64,000 bases of DNA from Bryopsis sp. KO-2023 (GCA_030272585.1 BSYQ01000002.1:6386001-6450000), one strand, 5' to 3'; shown: positions 11,633 through 21,569, counted from the first letter of the stretch. A program made the numbers and translations. Notes: generated from the sequence alone by a model not told the origin.

Positions 11633-14600
11633 CTAAGGGTTAGCTTTCGCAAAACCATCCGCCAAAGCGACGTCGCCGTTTGTTGCGATAGCATCAGTGA
11701 GTGTCGAGGCGGATCCTTGCGTAGCTTCGGAAAGAGAGGAGGAGGAAGTGTCGCCCTTGATCGCGAGAGCGTCGGCGTTTGCTACAGCATCCCCGTAAGT
11801 GATCGCTTCAGTGATGCTGTCGGTTCCATCCTGGTTTGCGATCGAGCTCGAGACACTCGCTGCGGAAAAAAAACACGAAAAAAACAATAAGGTCGGTACC
11901 AGAAACGAAAGAAAATAGCCAAAAATCCAACAGGTACACAGGTTTGGTTTGCGATCGAGCTCGAGACAATCGCTGTGAAAAAAACGAAAAAAAACAACAA
12001 AGTCGGTACCAGCGACGAAAAACATAGCCAACAAGATCCAACAGGTACACAGATTCTTTCAATACTGGAAAATAAGAAATGAAAACTTTTTCGCGAGTCG
12101 GAAAAAAAAACAGGCGAGTCTGCCAGAAAAGGAAAAACACTCAACAGGGTGGGGATTCAGGAAAAAAAACCAGGCGAGTCTGCCAGAAACAGAAAAAACA
12201 CTCAACAGGGTGGGGAGTGGGGCACTTACTTGCGGATGCAGGGCTGGATGGAGTAGGAATCGGGGTTTGGACAGGAACAGGAGCTGGGTTGACGACGGGG
12301 CCAGGGACAGGTACCGGGATCTGTGGGTTTTGGGTGCACACAGTGTTGGAAATGATCTCACACTTTTCGTGGGCGCTGCAGATCTGGTTTCCGCACAGGG
12401 ATCCCGAGGAGGTGTTGAGGCAAGTGTAAACCGGTTTCCTGGCGCAGATCGGCTCCTCGACGGCGACCTCGGTGCAGATCTCCTTGGTGGCGCACTCGTA
12501 ACCGGGATCGCACAGGGTTTCGCCACAGTACTCAGCTGCGAAACGGGATCCCACTCGACAAGTCAGACTTTCAAAAAAAAAACTCTGCAGGGTTTACCAA
12601 AAAAAACGACAGGATCCCACCCAGGTCAGACTCGCACTCAGCAGGGTTTACCAAAAAAACGACAGGATCCCACCCAGGTCAGACTCAAACTCAGCAGGGT
12701 TTCAAAAAGACAAGCGACGGGATCCCACCCAGGTCAGACCCGCACTCCGGAAAGTTTTTCAAAAAAACATACAACCAGCCCAGCCGAGCAAACAACCGTT
12801 CGACTTGAAACTCTTTTTTTGTTTTTTAGAAAACACTGGGTGGGGGGGGGGTTAGGTTACTCGACTCAAAAACTTACCCTTAATGGATGCGTCGGCCTCC
12901 AGGCAGACGACGCGACCCACGAGCTTCTCCCCGCAGGAAAACCCACGGTTCAACTTGAAAAACCTGTCCTGAGTGATAACCACTCCACCCCAGAGCTTCT
13001 TGAGACCAAAAAGGCCGTCACAATCCATGTCGTCGACGATCTTGTACTCCTTTTTGCAAACCACGTCGATCTCGTCGATATCCAGACCCCATGGATCTGA
13101 AAAAAGCCACAAAAAAAACAAACACCGAATAAAAAACACACGCCGAAAAACCAACAGGATACTGCCAATGCAGGTTACTATTCAGTTTTCCGCAAGTGTG
13201 GTTTTGCCAGGGACAAGGGAGGGTTGGGAAAACTTCCCAGTCTGACTCGCGAAAAGCAACTGCGTTTGTATGTACAGGGCAAAACTTGTTAGTCTGACTT
13301 GCGAAAAGCAGCTGCGTTTGTATGTACAGGGCAAAACTTCCCAGTCTGACTCGCGAAAAGCAACTGCGTTTGTACAGGGCAAAACTTCCCAGTCTGACTC
13401 GCGAAAAACCGACTGCGTTTGTACAGCACAGTACAAGAAAAAGCTGTACTGTTGGCAAAAAAGACAGGTGGTGTTTCTTGCTCGAAAGGTGGCTCTATCG
13501 CCACGGGGGAGTGTCGATCGACGTCGTTTTCTCCCAAAAAAGCTTACCGACAGCGGCACAGTGGTAAACATCCTTGCAGACCTCGAAAAGCCCACCCGGC
13601 CTGGAGCTGGATCTCCATCCCGCGAAAGCCGACCTCCTGTGGGCAGGGATGAGCTTGCATTTCTGGTCGGCGATGCATTCCTCACCAGAGCCGCAGGTCA
13701 GACCGTCGTTTCCGCAAGGGACCTCGATCTTTTTGCAGTAGTCCTCCTTGTGGCAAACGTTCTTGAACCAAACCTTGGTGTCGCAGGATTTCCTGAGGCT
13801 TACGTCGCAATGCCCGTGGCAGAACTCTCCTCCGCATCTAACTGCGAAAACAGATCGAACGAGAACGAAGCACTCAGCGATCTTTTTACCATACTCGATC
13901 GAACGAGAACAAACCACACTCAGCGATCTTTTACTATACTTGATCGAACGAGAACACAACCACACTCAGCGATCTTTTTACCATACTCGATAAAAAAAGA
14001 GAACAAACCACACTCAGCGATCTTTTTACCATACTCGATAAAACAAGAGAACAAACCACTCAGCGATCTTTTACCATAAATCTCTACTCGTTGAAACTAA
14101 CCCCGACCAACTGCTGGGCAAAAGGGGGGGGGGGGGGGGGGGGTTGGGGTTGAAAAAGTTTCACAACTCTCTGAACCCTTGTGGGATTTTTTTTTCGCTC
14201 TACAGGGTTAATGAGTGAGCGGAATTTTGAATTTCAAAATCGACGAAACCCCCACTCGAGAAAAAAAAAAAAATCCTGTAAGGAAAAAAAAACCTATCGG
14301 GAAAAAAAATCCTGTAAGGAAAAAAAAACCTATCGGGAAAAAAAATCCTGTAAGGAAAAAAAAACCTGTAAGGAAAAAAAAACCTATCAGGAAAAAAAAT
14401 CCTGCAAGGAAAAACGAAAGGGGTAGAACACACCCATATCTTTTTTTAGCAAACAAAATCTGAGACCGCGTTTTGAGTGGGTTAAAACTCGAGCTGTCGG
14501 AAAAACTCAAAGCTGTCGGAAAAACTCAAAGCTGTCGGAAAACCAGCAAAAATCTTAGGCGACGATTTGAGTGGGTAAAACTCGAGCTGTCGGAAAACCC

Positions 14601-14788
14601 GTCGACCGCGCCAGACTCCACACCACGCAGGGTGAAAAAAAAAAAGTGTGAACGGGATGCCTGGGGGGGGGGGGGCACAATTCAATCGTACCAGCATCTT
14701 TCCTGACGCAGGTGAAGTCCTCCTGAAGGAAACAACCAGCAAAAGCTCCCACGGCCAAAGCCAAAACGATCGCCAGTCTCATCATCAT
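11633..14788 (-). CDS. Secreted cysteine-rich protein, five exons
   Basis: I assemble five exons on the minus strand: 14,692-14,788, 13,548-13,841, 12,878-13,096, 12,230-12,535 and 11,633-11,859, giving about 380 residues. Every acceptor ends in a TTTTCAG- or CGCAG-type site. Three of four donors are GTAAG; the first is the weaker GTACG. All four introns are phase 1 and the reading frame closes exactly. Exon 1 encodes a typical signal peptide (MMMRLAIVLALAVGAFAG), so the product should enter the secretory route. Exon 2 has about 12 cysteines, exon 3 four, exon 4 ten followed by a proline/valine linker, and exon 5 is a cysteine-free Ser/Thr/Ala/Asp tail. I do not recognise the family. Symmetrical phase-1 exons are typical of shuffled extracellular modules. 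Three consecutive ATG codons make the exact start uncertain by two residues. An untranslated 5' exon is possible because TTTTAG directly precedes the start. Confidence 0.8.
11831..12051. repeat. 110-bp tandem duplication spanning a splice acceptor
   Basis: Two copies (about 11,831-11,941 and 11,941-12,051) each contain, on the minus strand, intron-4 sequence, a pyrimidine-rich acceptor and the first bases of exon 5 (CGAGTGTCTCGAGC in one, CGATTGTCTCGAGC in the other). A decoy or alternative acceptor therefore lies about 110 bp upstream of the one used in the gene model. Confidence 0.75.
12549..12745. repeat. Minisatellite in intron 3
   Basis: Four to five imperfect units built on GGATCCCACCCAGGTCAGAC plus a CAGCAGGGTTTACC/AAAA linker, within intron 3 of the cysteine-rich gene. 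Confidence 0.8.
13235..13420. repeat. Minisatellite in intron 2
   Basis: About four to five units of 45-55 bp containing CAGTCTGACTCGCGAAAAGC and GTTTGTACAGGGCAAAACTT, confined to intron 2 of the cysteine-rich gene. Confidence 0.8.
13870..14600. repeat. Three successive minisatellites in intron 1
   Basis: About 13,870-14,075 holds five units with CACTCAGCGATCTTTTTACC. About 14,262-14,415 holds short AAGGAAAAAAAACCT units. About 14,491-14,600 holds GAGCTGTCGGAAAAACTC units. A long poly-G run (about 14,126-14,144) separates the first two. All lie inside intron 1. Confidence 0.75.
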
Positions 14789-14799
14789 CTAAAACCAAA

Positions 14800-15540
14800 A
14801 ACGAAAAAGAACAAAACAGATCTTTTCAGCGTCGAAACAGGAGGAGCTTGAGCGAGTCAGGATGGAAAAACGAAACAAGCATCCCCACACAGCACCGGAG
14901 CGGGTTTGCACGACTGCCCATCGCAGCATCAGGTTTTTTTTTTCGAGGATGTTCAACAGAAAACGGGATACGGGGGCCGGTATCGCAATCCCCACGGTAT
15001 CGAAACCGCACCCCCCCCCGCAGCAAGTTAACAGATTCCAAAACCATGGATAATACAGCGTGAAAAGAAAAAAAAGCATGCCGTCGACCCCCACCCACCC
15101 CCCGCAGCATTCCACTCAACGAAGCACTCAGACGATCGACCGCTCACCTTAGCCGAACCGGAAAAAAGGAAAACAGACTCTTGTCTTTTTCTTGATTCTG
15201 TTTTTGGGAAAGCTCCGCTGGTGGGGACCTCAGGTAGGAACTCCTTTCACTCTGTTTTTACCGCTGGGTTGGAAAAAAAAAAGCTCGGCCCAGGGTTTTG
15301 TATCGCCAGGGGGTGCGAATTCCGGGACGCAGTAAGGCTGTACAGTCTGTCATGGCGACTCCCTACCAACGATTCTCAAACGCTTTGCATACCCGCGCTC
15401 ACGTCAAGAAACGACGCTCGCTGTACCGTATGTACCCCCCTCCCCCCCCCCCCTGCTCTGTTGAAAATCGAGGCAAAGCCACATGATTCCAGAACGCAGT
15501 ACGGCGAGTTTCAACAGAAACACAGAGTAGTGTCGAATTG
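14800..15540. other. Intergenic; possible divergent promoter region
   Basis: This stretch separates the start of the minus-strand cysteine-rich gene from the plus-strand proline-rich frame. It has C-runs and G-runs, but I recognise no gene and no specific promoter element. Confidence 0.35.
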
Positions 15541-15543
15541 CTG

Positions 15544-16659
15544 AACATCCCTGATACCACCTACCCCAGCTCCTCCACCAGCCACCCCTGCATCACCACC
15601 AACTACTCCTGCACCACCACCAACTACTCCTGCTCATCCACCTGCTATCCCAACTCCACCACCATCCACCCCTGCTCCACCACCATCCACACCTGCTTCA
15701 CCTCCATCCACCCTGCTCCTCCACCATCTACCCCTGCTCCTCCACCTGCTACCCCTGCACCACCACCATCTACTCCTGTTCCACCTCCATCCACCCCTGC
15801 TCCTCCACCTGCTACTCCTGCACCACCACCCGTTACTCCTGCACCACCACCATCTACCCCTGCTCCTCCACCTGCTACCCCTGCTCCTCCACCATCTACT
15901 CCTGTTCCACCTCCATCCACCCCTGCTCCTCCACCATCTACCCCTGCTTCTCCACCTGCTACCCCTGCTCCACCACCCTCTACTCCTGCACCACCACCTG
16001 CTACCCCAACTCCACCACCATCCACCCCTGCTCCACCTCCATCTACTCCTGCACCACCACCATCCACCCCTGCTCCACCTCCATCCACCCCAGCTCCTCC
16101 ACCATCTACCCCTGCACCACCACCATCTATCCCTGCTCCACCTCCATCTACTCCTGCACCACCACCATCCACCCCTGCTCCACCTCCATCCACCCCAGCT
16201 CCTCCACCATCTACCCCTGCACCACCACCATCTATCCCTGCTCCACCTCCATCTACTCCTGCACCACCACCATCCACCCCTGCTCCACCTCCATCCACCC
16301 CAGCTCCTCCACCATCTACCCCTGCACCACCACCATCTATCCCTGCGCCACCTCCATCTACTCCTGCACCACCACCATCCACCCCAGCTCCTCCACCATC
16401 TACTCCTGCACCACCACCAACTACCCCTGCTCCTCCCCCAGTGAACTTTTGCAATGGCGCCTGCACTGCACAATGTACACTCAGTATACTACTCGCAGGC
16501 TGCATACAGCAGTGCAATATGGTATGCTTTCCAAATCAAGAAAGTTTTCTGTGGACGCCTAGCCCAGCGGGCTGGGGATATTGCTTTTATTGGCACATCT
16601 TTTTAGGGACCTCAACAACTTACAACGGTTCGGCATTATGCGTCATGTGTTGTGGCTAG
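15544..16659 (+). CDS. Proline-rich (PAPPPST) protein with Cys-rich C-terminus; frame-broken near 15,710
   Basis: From about 15,712 to 16,437 the frame encodes some 35 units of PAPPPST/PAPPPAT, a polyproline-rich rod like those of algal and plant cell-wall or extracellular-matrix proteins. It ends in a tail of about 73 residues with CNGACTAQC, CIQQCNMVC and a final CVMCCG, stopping at 16,657-16,659. Upstream (15,544-15,705) the same PAPPP pattern continues in another frame. Reading through needs one base that is missing where CCACCCTGCTCC replaces the usual CCACCCCTGCTCC. In the upstream frame a TGA precedes the repeats at about 15,541. So either this is a pseudogene, or an upstream exon enters after that point and the deletion is a sequencing error in a tandem repeat. 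I see no signal peptide in this exon. Confidence 0.5.
   Translation, partial: NIPDTTYPSSSTSHPCITTNYSCTTTNYSCSSTCYPNSTTIHPCSTTIHTCFTSIHPAPPPSTPAPPPATPAPPPSTPVPPPSTPAPPPATPAPPPVTPAPPPSTPAPPPATPAPPPSTPVPPPSTPAPPPSTPASPPATPAPPPSTPAPPPATPTPPPSTPAPPPSTPAPPPSTPAPPPSTPAPPPSTPAPPPSIPAPPPSTPAPPPSTPAPPPSTPAPPPSTPAPPPSIPAPPPSTPAPPPSTPAPPPSTPAPPPSTPAPPPSIPAPPPSTPAPPPSTPAPPPSTPAPPPTTPAPPPVNFCNGACTAQCTLSILLAGCIQQCNMVCFPNQESFLWTPSPAGWGYCFYWHIFLGTSTTYNGSALCVMCCG
15560..16437 (+). repeat. CCACCACCATCTACTCCTGC-type coding minisatellite
   Basis: Units of 21 bp (sometimes 42-bp higher-order pairs) encode PAPPPST. Higher-order periodicity of about 126 bp is visible from 16,080 to 16,400, where the same series of five to six units recurs three times. 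Confidence 0.85.
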
Positions 16660-17389
16660 TGACTCAGGCATTCCACATATTGTGATCAACTATTGTGACC
16701 TTTGAGCTAGATAAAGTGGGAATATTTGAAGAAAATTCGTTTCAGAAAATTCTGCAACCCAAAAAACTTTTGTTCTATTTCCCAATTCTATGCCATCAAG
16801 TCAGCCGGTCATGAAAGTTCTCAATGGGGAAGACGGGGCATTCTAGCTTCGATTTTGATTTTCCTTTTTTTTGATTTTCTCTCTATTTGCAGAACGCCAA
16901 CAACCAAGTAAATATTCAGGCCACGGACACAGTTGCAATTAATCTTTGTCCTTCCTCCTCGGAATGAAAGGTGAAGGGTAGTTGGGGAATACCAAAGATA
17001 TACATTAAGCTGGTGCAGATTTGCGGACACATATCGTTGCATGACCCTCTCTAGCGACTTGAGTGGACTTAACAAATCACATCTGTGTGGCATGAATTAG
17101 GCGAAGCATTGTAACGGACGAGCGGTGTATATACTTGTATGGATGAATTTTTGTATGGCAATTTTTTTCCTTCTTTGCTTACTTCAAACTCTTTCAGCTT
17201 CAATCGTGAAACACCGGTGACAGCTGCAACAAATCGACCCAATAGCAATCTGGACGCTTAGATTGGATTTTCCGTCTAACATCTATCACACTTGCTTTTT
17301 GAAGTCGAGTTTTTTTATGTGCCAAAAATGAATGACGGACATAGAGACAGTTTTTTTTTCCAAGGGTTTATCTTTATAGTTGTGGTGGA
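16660..17389. other. Intergenic; no gene seen
   Basis: Sequence without coding signal that I can support, between the proline-rich frame and the first hAT-type element. Confidence 0.4.
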
Positions 17390-17853
17390 CAGTGATAGGA
17401 CTTTACGGTTACGGTCACCGTAACCGTACCGTAACGCCGTAACCGGACCGTAACCGGAGTACAATTTTCGTCGGAAAATCGTACTTTTACGGCCGTAACC
17501 GTAGCTCCGTACCGCTCCGTACCGCTCCGTACCGGACCGTAATGACCGTAACGGCCGTACCAACCGTAAACCGTAGAAAGTGACCCCCGCGGGGTCCCGC
17601 GATTCCAAAGGAACCCAGGGGGATTCGAACCTGCGACCCTACAAACTGCAACCTAACGCTTTAGCACTGAACCACACTACTTCACGATGATTTAGGGCCT
17701 GCCGTAGCTATACCGTACCTGTTCCGTACCGTAAAAACAGCATATTACTCCGGTTACGGTACGGAATTACGGCCGTAGTACGGTGACCGTAACCCGACCG
17801 TAACCGGACCGGACCGGAGCCGGACCAAAAAATCGGCCCAAGTCCTATCTCTG
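17390..17853. mobile_element. hAT-type non-autonomous element with tRNA-like module
   Basis: The 464-bp element begins CAGTGATAGGACTT and ends AAGTCCTATCTCTG. Exact 8-bp target duplications GTGGTGGA flank it (17,382-17,389 and 17,854-17,861). The 8-bp duplication and CAG...CTG ends are the signature of the hAT superfamily. Inside are many CCGTAACGG/CCGTACCG subterminal motifs and, on the minus strand near 17,600-17,690, a tRNA-like stretch with a B-box GGTTCGAATCC and an A-box-like TGGTTCAGTGC. No transposase is encoded, so it must depend on an element elsewhere. Confidence 0.8.
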
Positions 17854-18054
17854 GTGGTGGACGTGACGAGGGGAAATTCTTGGGGTAGGGATGATCAAAG
17901 AATTAGCAAGCTTGCAACCTTGTGATTGATTCGGGTTTTTAGTCGATTCACCTGGGTGCGTTTATTGAAGTGGTCATGGTGGTTTTGTTGAATGGTGGAG
18001 CGTGGCCTTAACTGGTCGAAGTGCGGTCTGCCTCTTGTTTCATGTGAGTGTTTA

Positions 18055-18150
18055 CCTCTGGCGCTCCCCAGGTCAGACGCCTCCATCCTGCCGATCTAAC
18101 CTCCAGGAGAATCCTCAACAGAGGTCCTCCCAGTCATTACACCACCCCTC
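18055..18150 (+). repeat. Repeat with inverted copy at 25.13-25.22 kb
   Basis: The block containing CCCCAGGTCAGACGCCT matches the reverse complement of 25,125-25,225. Family unknown. Confidence 0.6.
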
Positions 18151-18275
18151 CCTTCTCTTTTTTTCATCTTCTCATCTTCTATGTAATGAGTTCTTTGACG
18201 AGTGGCCTGGCTTTTCCCTGTAAGCTCTTGCTTCTTTTTCTGCTTTCTGTTTCCTTGCAAGAGATTGCCGAGGAC

Positions 18276-18517
18276 CAGAGTTGTGCGCCGTTGCAACGGC
18301 GCACAACTCTCCATCAAATCACACTCACTGGATAGGCGAGTTCGCTCACACTTTCGTAGCTACTTGTTTTTTTGCGTTCTTGAAGTCACATCTCATCATT
18401 GGAAAACGTTTCAGAGTCGTGCCGAGGTCGTTTTTGCGACAACGACAACGGCCGTTAATCGTTAATACCGTTAACGGCCGTTGTCGTTGTCGCAAAAACG
18501 ACATCGGCACAACTCTG
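18276..18517. mobile_element. hAT-type MITE (242 bp)
   Basis: It begins CAGAGTTGTGCGCCG and ends CGGCACAACTCTG, between exact 8-bp duplications CCGAGGAC (18,268-18,275 and 18,518-18,525). Internally it is two nested palindromes: a perfect 34-bp one at the left end and an inverted pair around 18,415-18,516 with arms rich in CGTTTTTGCGACAACGAC. It has no coding capacity. Confidence 0.8.
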
Positions 18518-18599
18518 CCGAGGACAACATCCATTTTGTGCGCCATTTCCTCTTTCTATTTAGCCTAGGAGGGGTACCACACGTACATAGTTTCAATAG

Positions 18600-19620
18600 T
18601 GTTACTGTAACGGGACGCACACAGCCTCTAGTTGAGAGGACCTGCGTCTTGGGTTACTCCTTGTTCTTAGGCTCTTTTCAGTGGTGGTCACGTTCGTTCG
18701 GTCAAGTTCGGTCGAGAATCAGTCAATATGTTACAAGTCGAATCTAACAAGTCTCTCTCTACCCCCTAGAGGATCGCCTAAATACTTGGGATAGTCGGAC
18801 CTACAACCCTCACTACATCCACCTCATCAGTCCTATTACAGTTACTTCGATGGTACATGCCCACTACTCCGACCCCGTTACTCTGACTTCGTCCATGTCG
18901 GACATCGGGACATCGATGGCTGATTGCCACCCTCAACCGACCCTTACCCGATCCATTCCTTTGCATACATATATGTACACATAGGCATACATATGCCCCC
19001 CTCCCCCTTGTCTACAAACCTTGATTTAAGCCAGGTGTGAACTTCCACACGAGGCCTCACTAATAGCTATCATTGCCTCTAGTCGTGTGAAAATCTCAGG
19101 TTTTCTCGACTCCAGAAACGTCTCCAAACGATTTCATTGGCCAGCCTAACCTTGGGTTGACAAAATCAAAGCCCCTTCTTTGAAAAGGATTTCTGAAAAC
19201 AAGCTTCTGCTGCTGCCTGTAGGTGCCAAATCCATCGGAGATTCCATCTGTTTTGTTTTTTTTTCGTTTGTTAGCAATCCATCCCCCCACCTGCAGCACT
19301 GTAACCCCCCTCGCTGTTTCACCCACCCACCCCCTCCCCAAATTGTCAAGAACTGAAAAACGATGTCTAGATCTCTGGGACCCGAGTTTTTATCATTTTT
19401 CCAACGGAATTCACATCCACCCACACCGAATCCACCTCACAAAAGACAAAAAAATAGTATCGCAAATCAAAATTCAATGATTTGGACAAGTCCGTAAGAT
19501 GTTCATGCCACATGACTGACTGACTGACTGATTGTAAACCACCTCCAAACTGATCACACGTGTGCCCTCGTGGTGAGTCGCTTCCACAACAGAGTGCCCA
19601 GTCTGTCATGGAAGCTCTGT
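18600..19620. other. No gene recognised
   Basis: Open frames are short and unremarkable on both strands. I see no element boundaries. Confidence 0.35.
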
Positions 19621-19639
19621 TGAAGCCGGTTGAGACTCT

Positions 19640-20079
19640 TCAGTTTATTTGCGATTCTAGTGCATGCGCATCAACCGTTTAATACACTCTTCTAGGTCAG
19701 CCATGGGGCTTCTCTTGGTGTTAAATGTTTTGCCATTCATAACCGAGGGTTGGGAAATCCCCCATTCTGTCGCAAAAACTTCACCCCCATTTGCATGTTG
19801 TTAAATGATAAACACATCTGATGTTTATTCCCTGATTTTGTTGAATGTCAAGGTGGATTTGTACATCGCTGGGCGGGCTCAGGCCCCTCTTGAGTTGTGC
19901 AACAAGATCAGAATACTAATATTCATTTTCTGTGTTTTGGTTGGGTGTCCCTGGACTCTGAAATATCAGTGTAATACAACGATTGAAACGATTTTTTTTG
20001 TTTACATTCTTTGAGCAGGGTTGTCTCTATATGTAAATGTATGACGCTGAGTCAAACACTCGGGGGATGTTGCTTTCAG
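19640..20079 (+). repeat. Segmental duplication, copy 1
   Basis: A diverged copy of about 25,290-25,860. Shared blocks include ACCGAGGGTTG...AAATCCCCC, TGTTAAATGATA and AAGGTGGATTTGTACAT. It runs up to the exon that starts at 20,080. Confidence 0.6.
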
Positions 20080-20292
20080 ATCTTTGACGCAGAAAGAATA
20101 AGAAGGACCCCCCTCCCCCCCGAACAAAAGAAAAAAGAAAACAAAGTGGAGAAACTGACGCAATCTAATATTGACAAAAGCAAAAAGGTAAAGGACATTC
20201 CTTCCAAAAGGAAAACCATTGATCTGGAAGTGGGGGGCTTATTCGGAACAATCATTGAATCAAAATTCAAAAAGAAACAACTTTTTTTTTAA
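20080..20292 (+). CDS. Possible terminal exon, Lys-rich protein (unidentified)
   Basis: A 213-nt open segment follows a good acceptor (TGCTTTCAG) and ends at TAA, giving 71 residues in phase 0. It is very rich in lysine and glutamate, with LEVGGLFGTIIESKFKKKQ near the end. Upstream exons were not found. They should lie in the 19 kb region, which is duplicated at 25 kb. I do not recognise the family. The alternative is a chance frame in lysine-biased DNA. Confidence 0.35.
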   Translation: MFDAERIRRTPLPPEQKKKENKVEKLTQSNIDKSKKVKDIPSKRKTIDLEVGGLFGTIIESKFKKKQLFF

Positions 20293-20418
20293 TCCTAACT
20301 CAGTTTTGTTCCTAGTTTGCATGTACCAAATCAAATCAACCACATTATCCTAATCCGTAATATAATTCCTCTTCCCCGGGTGTTCATTTACACAAGATCT
20401 TTCTTGAATCAATGCCAG

Positions 20419-20607
20419 CTAAGCGAACAACTCAGAAAAACACATGAAACGATTCTTCTCTTCAGAAGTATATCCTTTTTTTTCTTTTACACTTTCCGCC
20501 TTTTCAATTTCTTTCTCCACCTCCACCCCGCCTTTTTCCATCTTCTTGTTAATATCTTCTTGTTCAATAAGATCTACGAAAAGCTCTTTGCATGCGGGTT
20601 CAACGTG
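20419..20607 (-). CDS. Possible exon downstream of ddl (unidentified, charged)
   Basis: On the minus strand, 189 nt after an acceptor-like CTGATGCACAG give 63 residues rich in Glu and Lys, ending at a TAG. It lies 30 bp past the ligase stop codon on the same strand. A related sequence in the opposite orientation is at about 26,040-26,185, where the TAG is replaced by GAG and the similar reading continues. It may be the last exon of a host gene or a pseudogene copy. A link to the ligase is not shown. Confidence 0.3.
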   Translation of the reverse strand, partial: HVEPACKELFVDLIEQEDINKKMEKGGVEVEKEIEKAESVKEKKGYTSEEKNRFMCFSELFA

Positions 20608-20636
20608 CTGTGCATCAGGAAAACATGGGATCGGAT

Positions 20637-21569
20637 TCACTGCAACCTCGCGGCCAAAGATAGTTCGGCAATCTTCACGCATAGATCCCCAAATGAATAC
20701 CCGGCTTCAACCGCGCTCATCGGCAACAAGCTGGTTTCAGTCATTCCAGGAATAGTATTCGCTTCTAACACGAAAGGATTTCCGAGCGAAGTCAACAACA
20801 CATCGACCCGCGAGTAAACCTCAATTCCTAACGCATCGTGTGCTTTTTTTGCGGCAGCTTGTACAATCGACATTTCTTCGGGCGTCAAATCGGCTGGACA
20901 AGTATATTGGCTCCCCACTTCTTTTCCACTCAACCAAGGGTACTTCGTCTCCATATCGTACCAATCGCCCTCTGGCGGTGCGATTTCCACCACCGGAAAA
21001 ACCTCTCCGTCCAACACCCCCACGGTGAGCTCACGCCCCTCGACAAACTCCTCAACCAAAAGGTCCGTGCTGAACTCCGCAGCATGTTCCATCGCCGGCA
21101 AAACTTCCGATTCCTTCTTGACCACCCGGATTCCCACACTCGACCCCTCCCTCGGCGGCTTCACCACGAACGGCACCACCATCTCGGGCAACCTCACCCC
21201 ATTCGAGCAATCCACGAGCTCCGATCCCGGCGTCGGTACCCCGTTGTTCAAAAAACACTCCTTGCTTAAATTCTTGTCAAAAGCCACCTCGCTACTCTTC
21301 ACCCCTGCTCCGGTGTAAGGGATTCCCAACCCTTCCAAATACTTTTGCAAACCTCCATCCTCGCCGAACGTTCCATGAACGACATTAAAGACCAAGTCTG
21401 TCCCCTTGGGCAACGCAGGGGTAACATCAAAAACCTCAACCCCAACCGCCTGATATCCCTTATCCTTTAAAGCCTTCAAAACCGCTTTGCCAGATACGAT
21501 CGAAACCTCTCTCTCCGTCCCGGGACCACCCATCAAAACTGCTATCAACATTTCCTCTGTCAATTTCAT
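20637..21569 (-). CDS. ddl: D-alanine--D-alanine ligase
   Basis: The 310-residue product should join two D-alanines using ATP to give the D-Ala-D-Ala end of the peptidoglycan stem peptide. It matches single-domain bacterial Ddl in length and order. The N-terminal VLMGGPGTEREVS carries the conserved Glu. VVHGTFGEDGGLQ follows, then the ATP-grasp loop KPPREGSSVG with its Ser, the omega-loop Tyr in YTCPADL, RVDV, and the metal-binding LEANTIPGMTETSLLP. I see no missing catalytic residue, stop or intron. The start at 21,569 is chosen because homology begins there. An open frame extends upstream only through a tandem repeat. No other cell-wall gene is nearby. There is no visible transit or signal peptide after this start. 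In a eukaryote this suggests gene transfer from bacteria (sequence style resembles Verrucomicrobia-like Ddl, from memory) or a peptidoglycan-bearing organelle. Contamination is argued against by flanking eukaryote-type repeats in the same contig. Confidence 0.88.
   Translation of the reverse strand: MKLTEEMLIAVLMGGPGTEREVSIVSGKAVLKALKDKGYQAVGVEVFDVTPALPKGTDLVFNVVHGTFGEDGGLQKYLEGLGIPYTGAGVKSSEVAFDKNLSKECFLNNGVPTPGSELVDCSNGVRLPEMVVPFVVKPPREGSSVGIRVVKKESEVLPAMEHAAEFSTDLLVEEFVEGRELTVGVLDGEVFPVVEIAPPEGDWYDMETKYPWLSGKEVGSQYTCPADLTPEEMSIVQAAAKKAHDALGIEVYSRVDVLLTSLGNPFVLEANTIPGMTETSLLPMSAVEAGYSFGDLCVKIAELSLAARLQ

Noticed and set aside
12950-13540. Repeated short peptides such as FASQTGKF on the minus strand
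   Set aside because: They come from the intron-2 minisatellite, between exons with good splice sites.
14200-14510. FFF/Y-rich minus-strand frames
   Set aside because: They are translations of an A-rich intron minisatellite.
13870-14600. CRISPR-like regular repeats
   Set aside because: Units are adjacent or nearly so, without unique spacers; the context is a eukaryotic intron with no cas genes.
15634-16517. Long minus-strand Gly/Trp/Arg-rich frames opposite the proline-rich repeat
   Set aside because: They are shadows of the 21-bp coding repeat; the plus strand has the Cys-rich tail and stop consistent with a protein.
20838-21318. Plus-strand frames opposite the ligase gene
   Set aside because: The minus strand has full Ddl homology; these are shadows.
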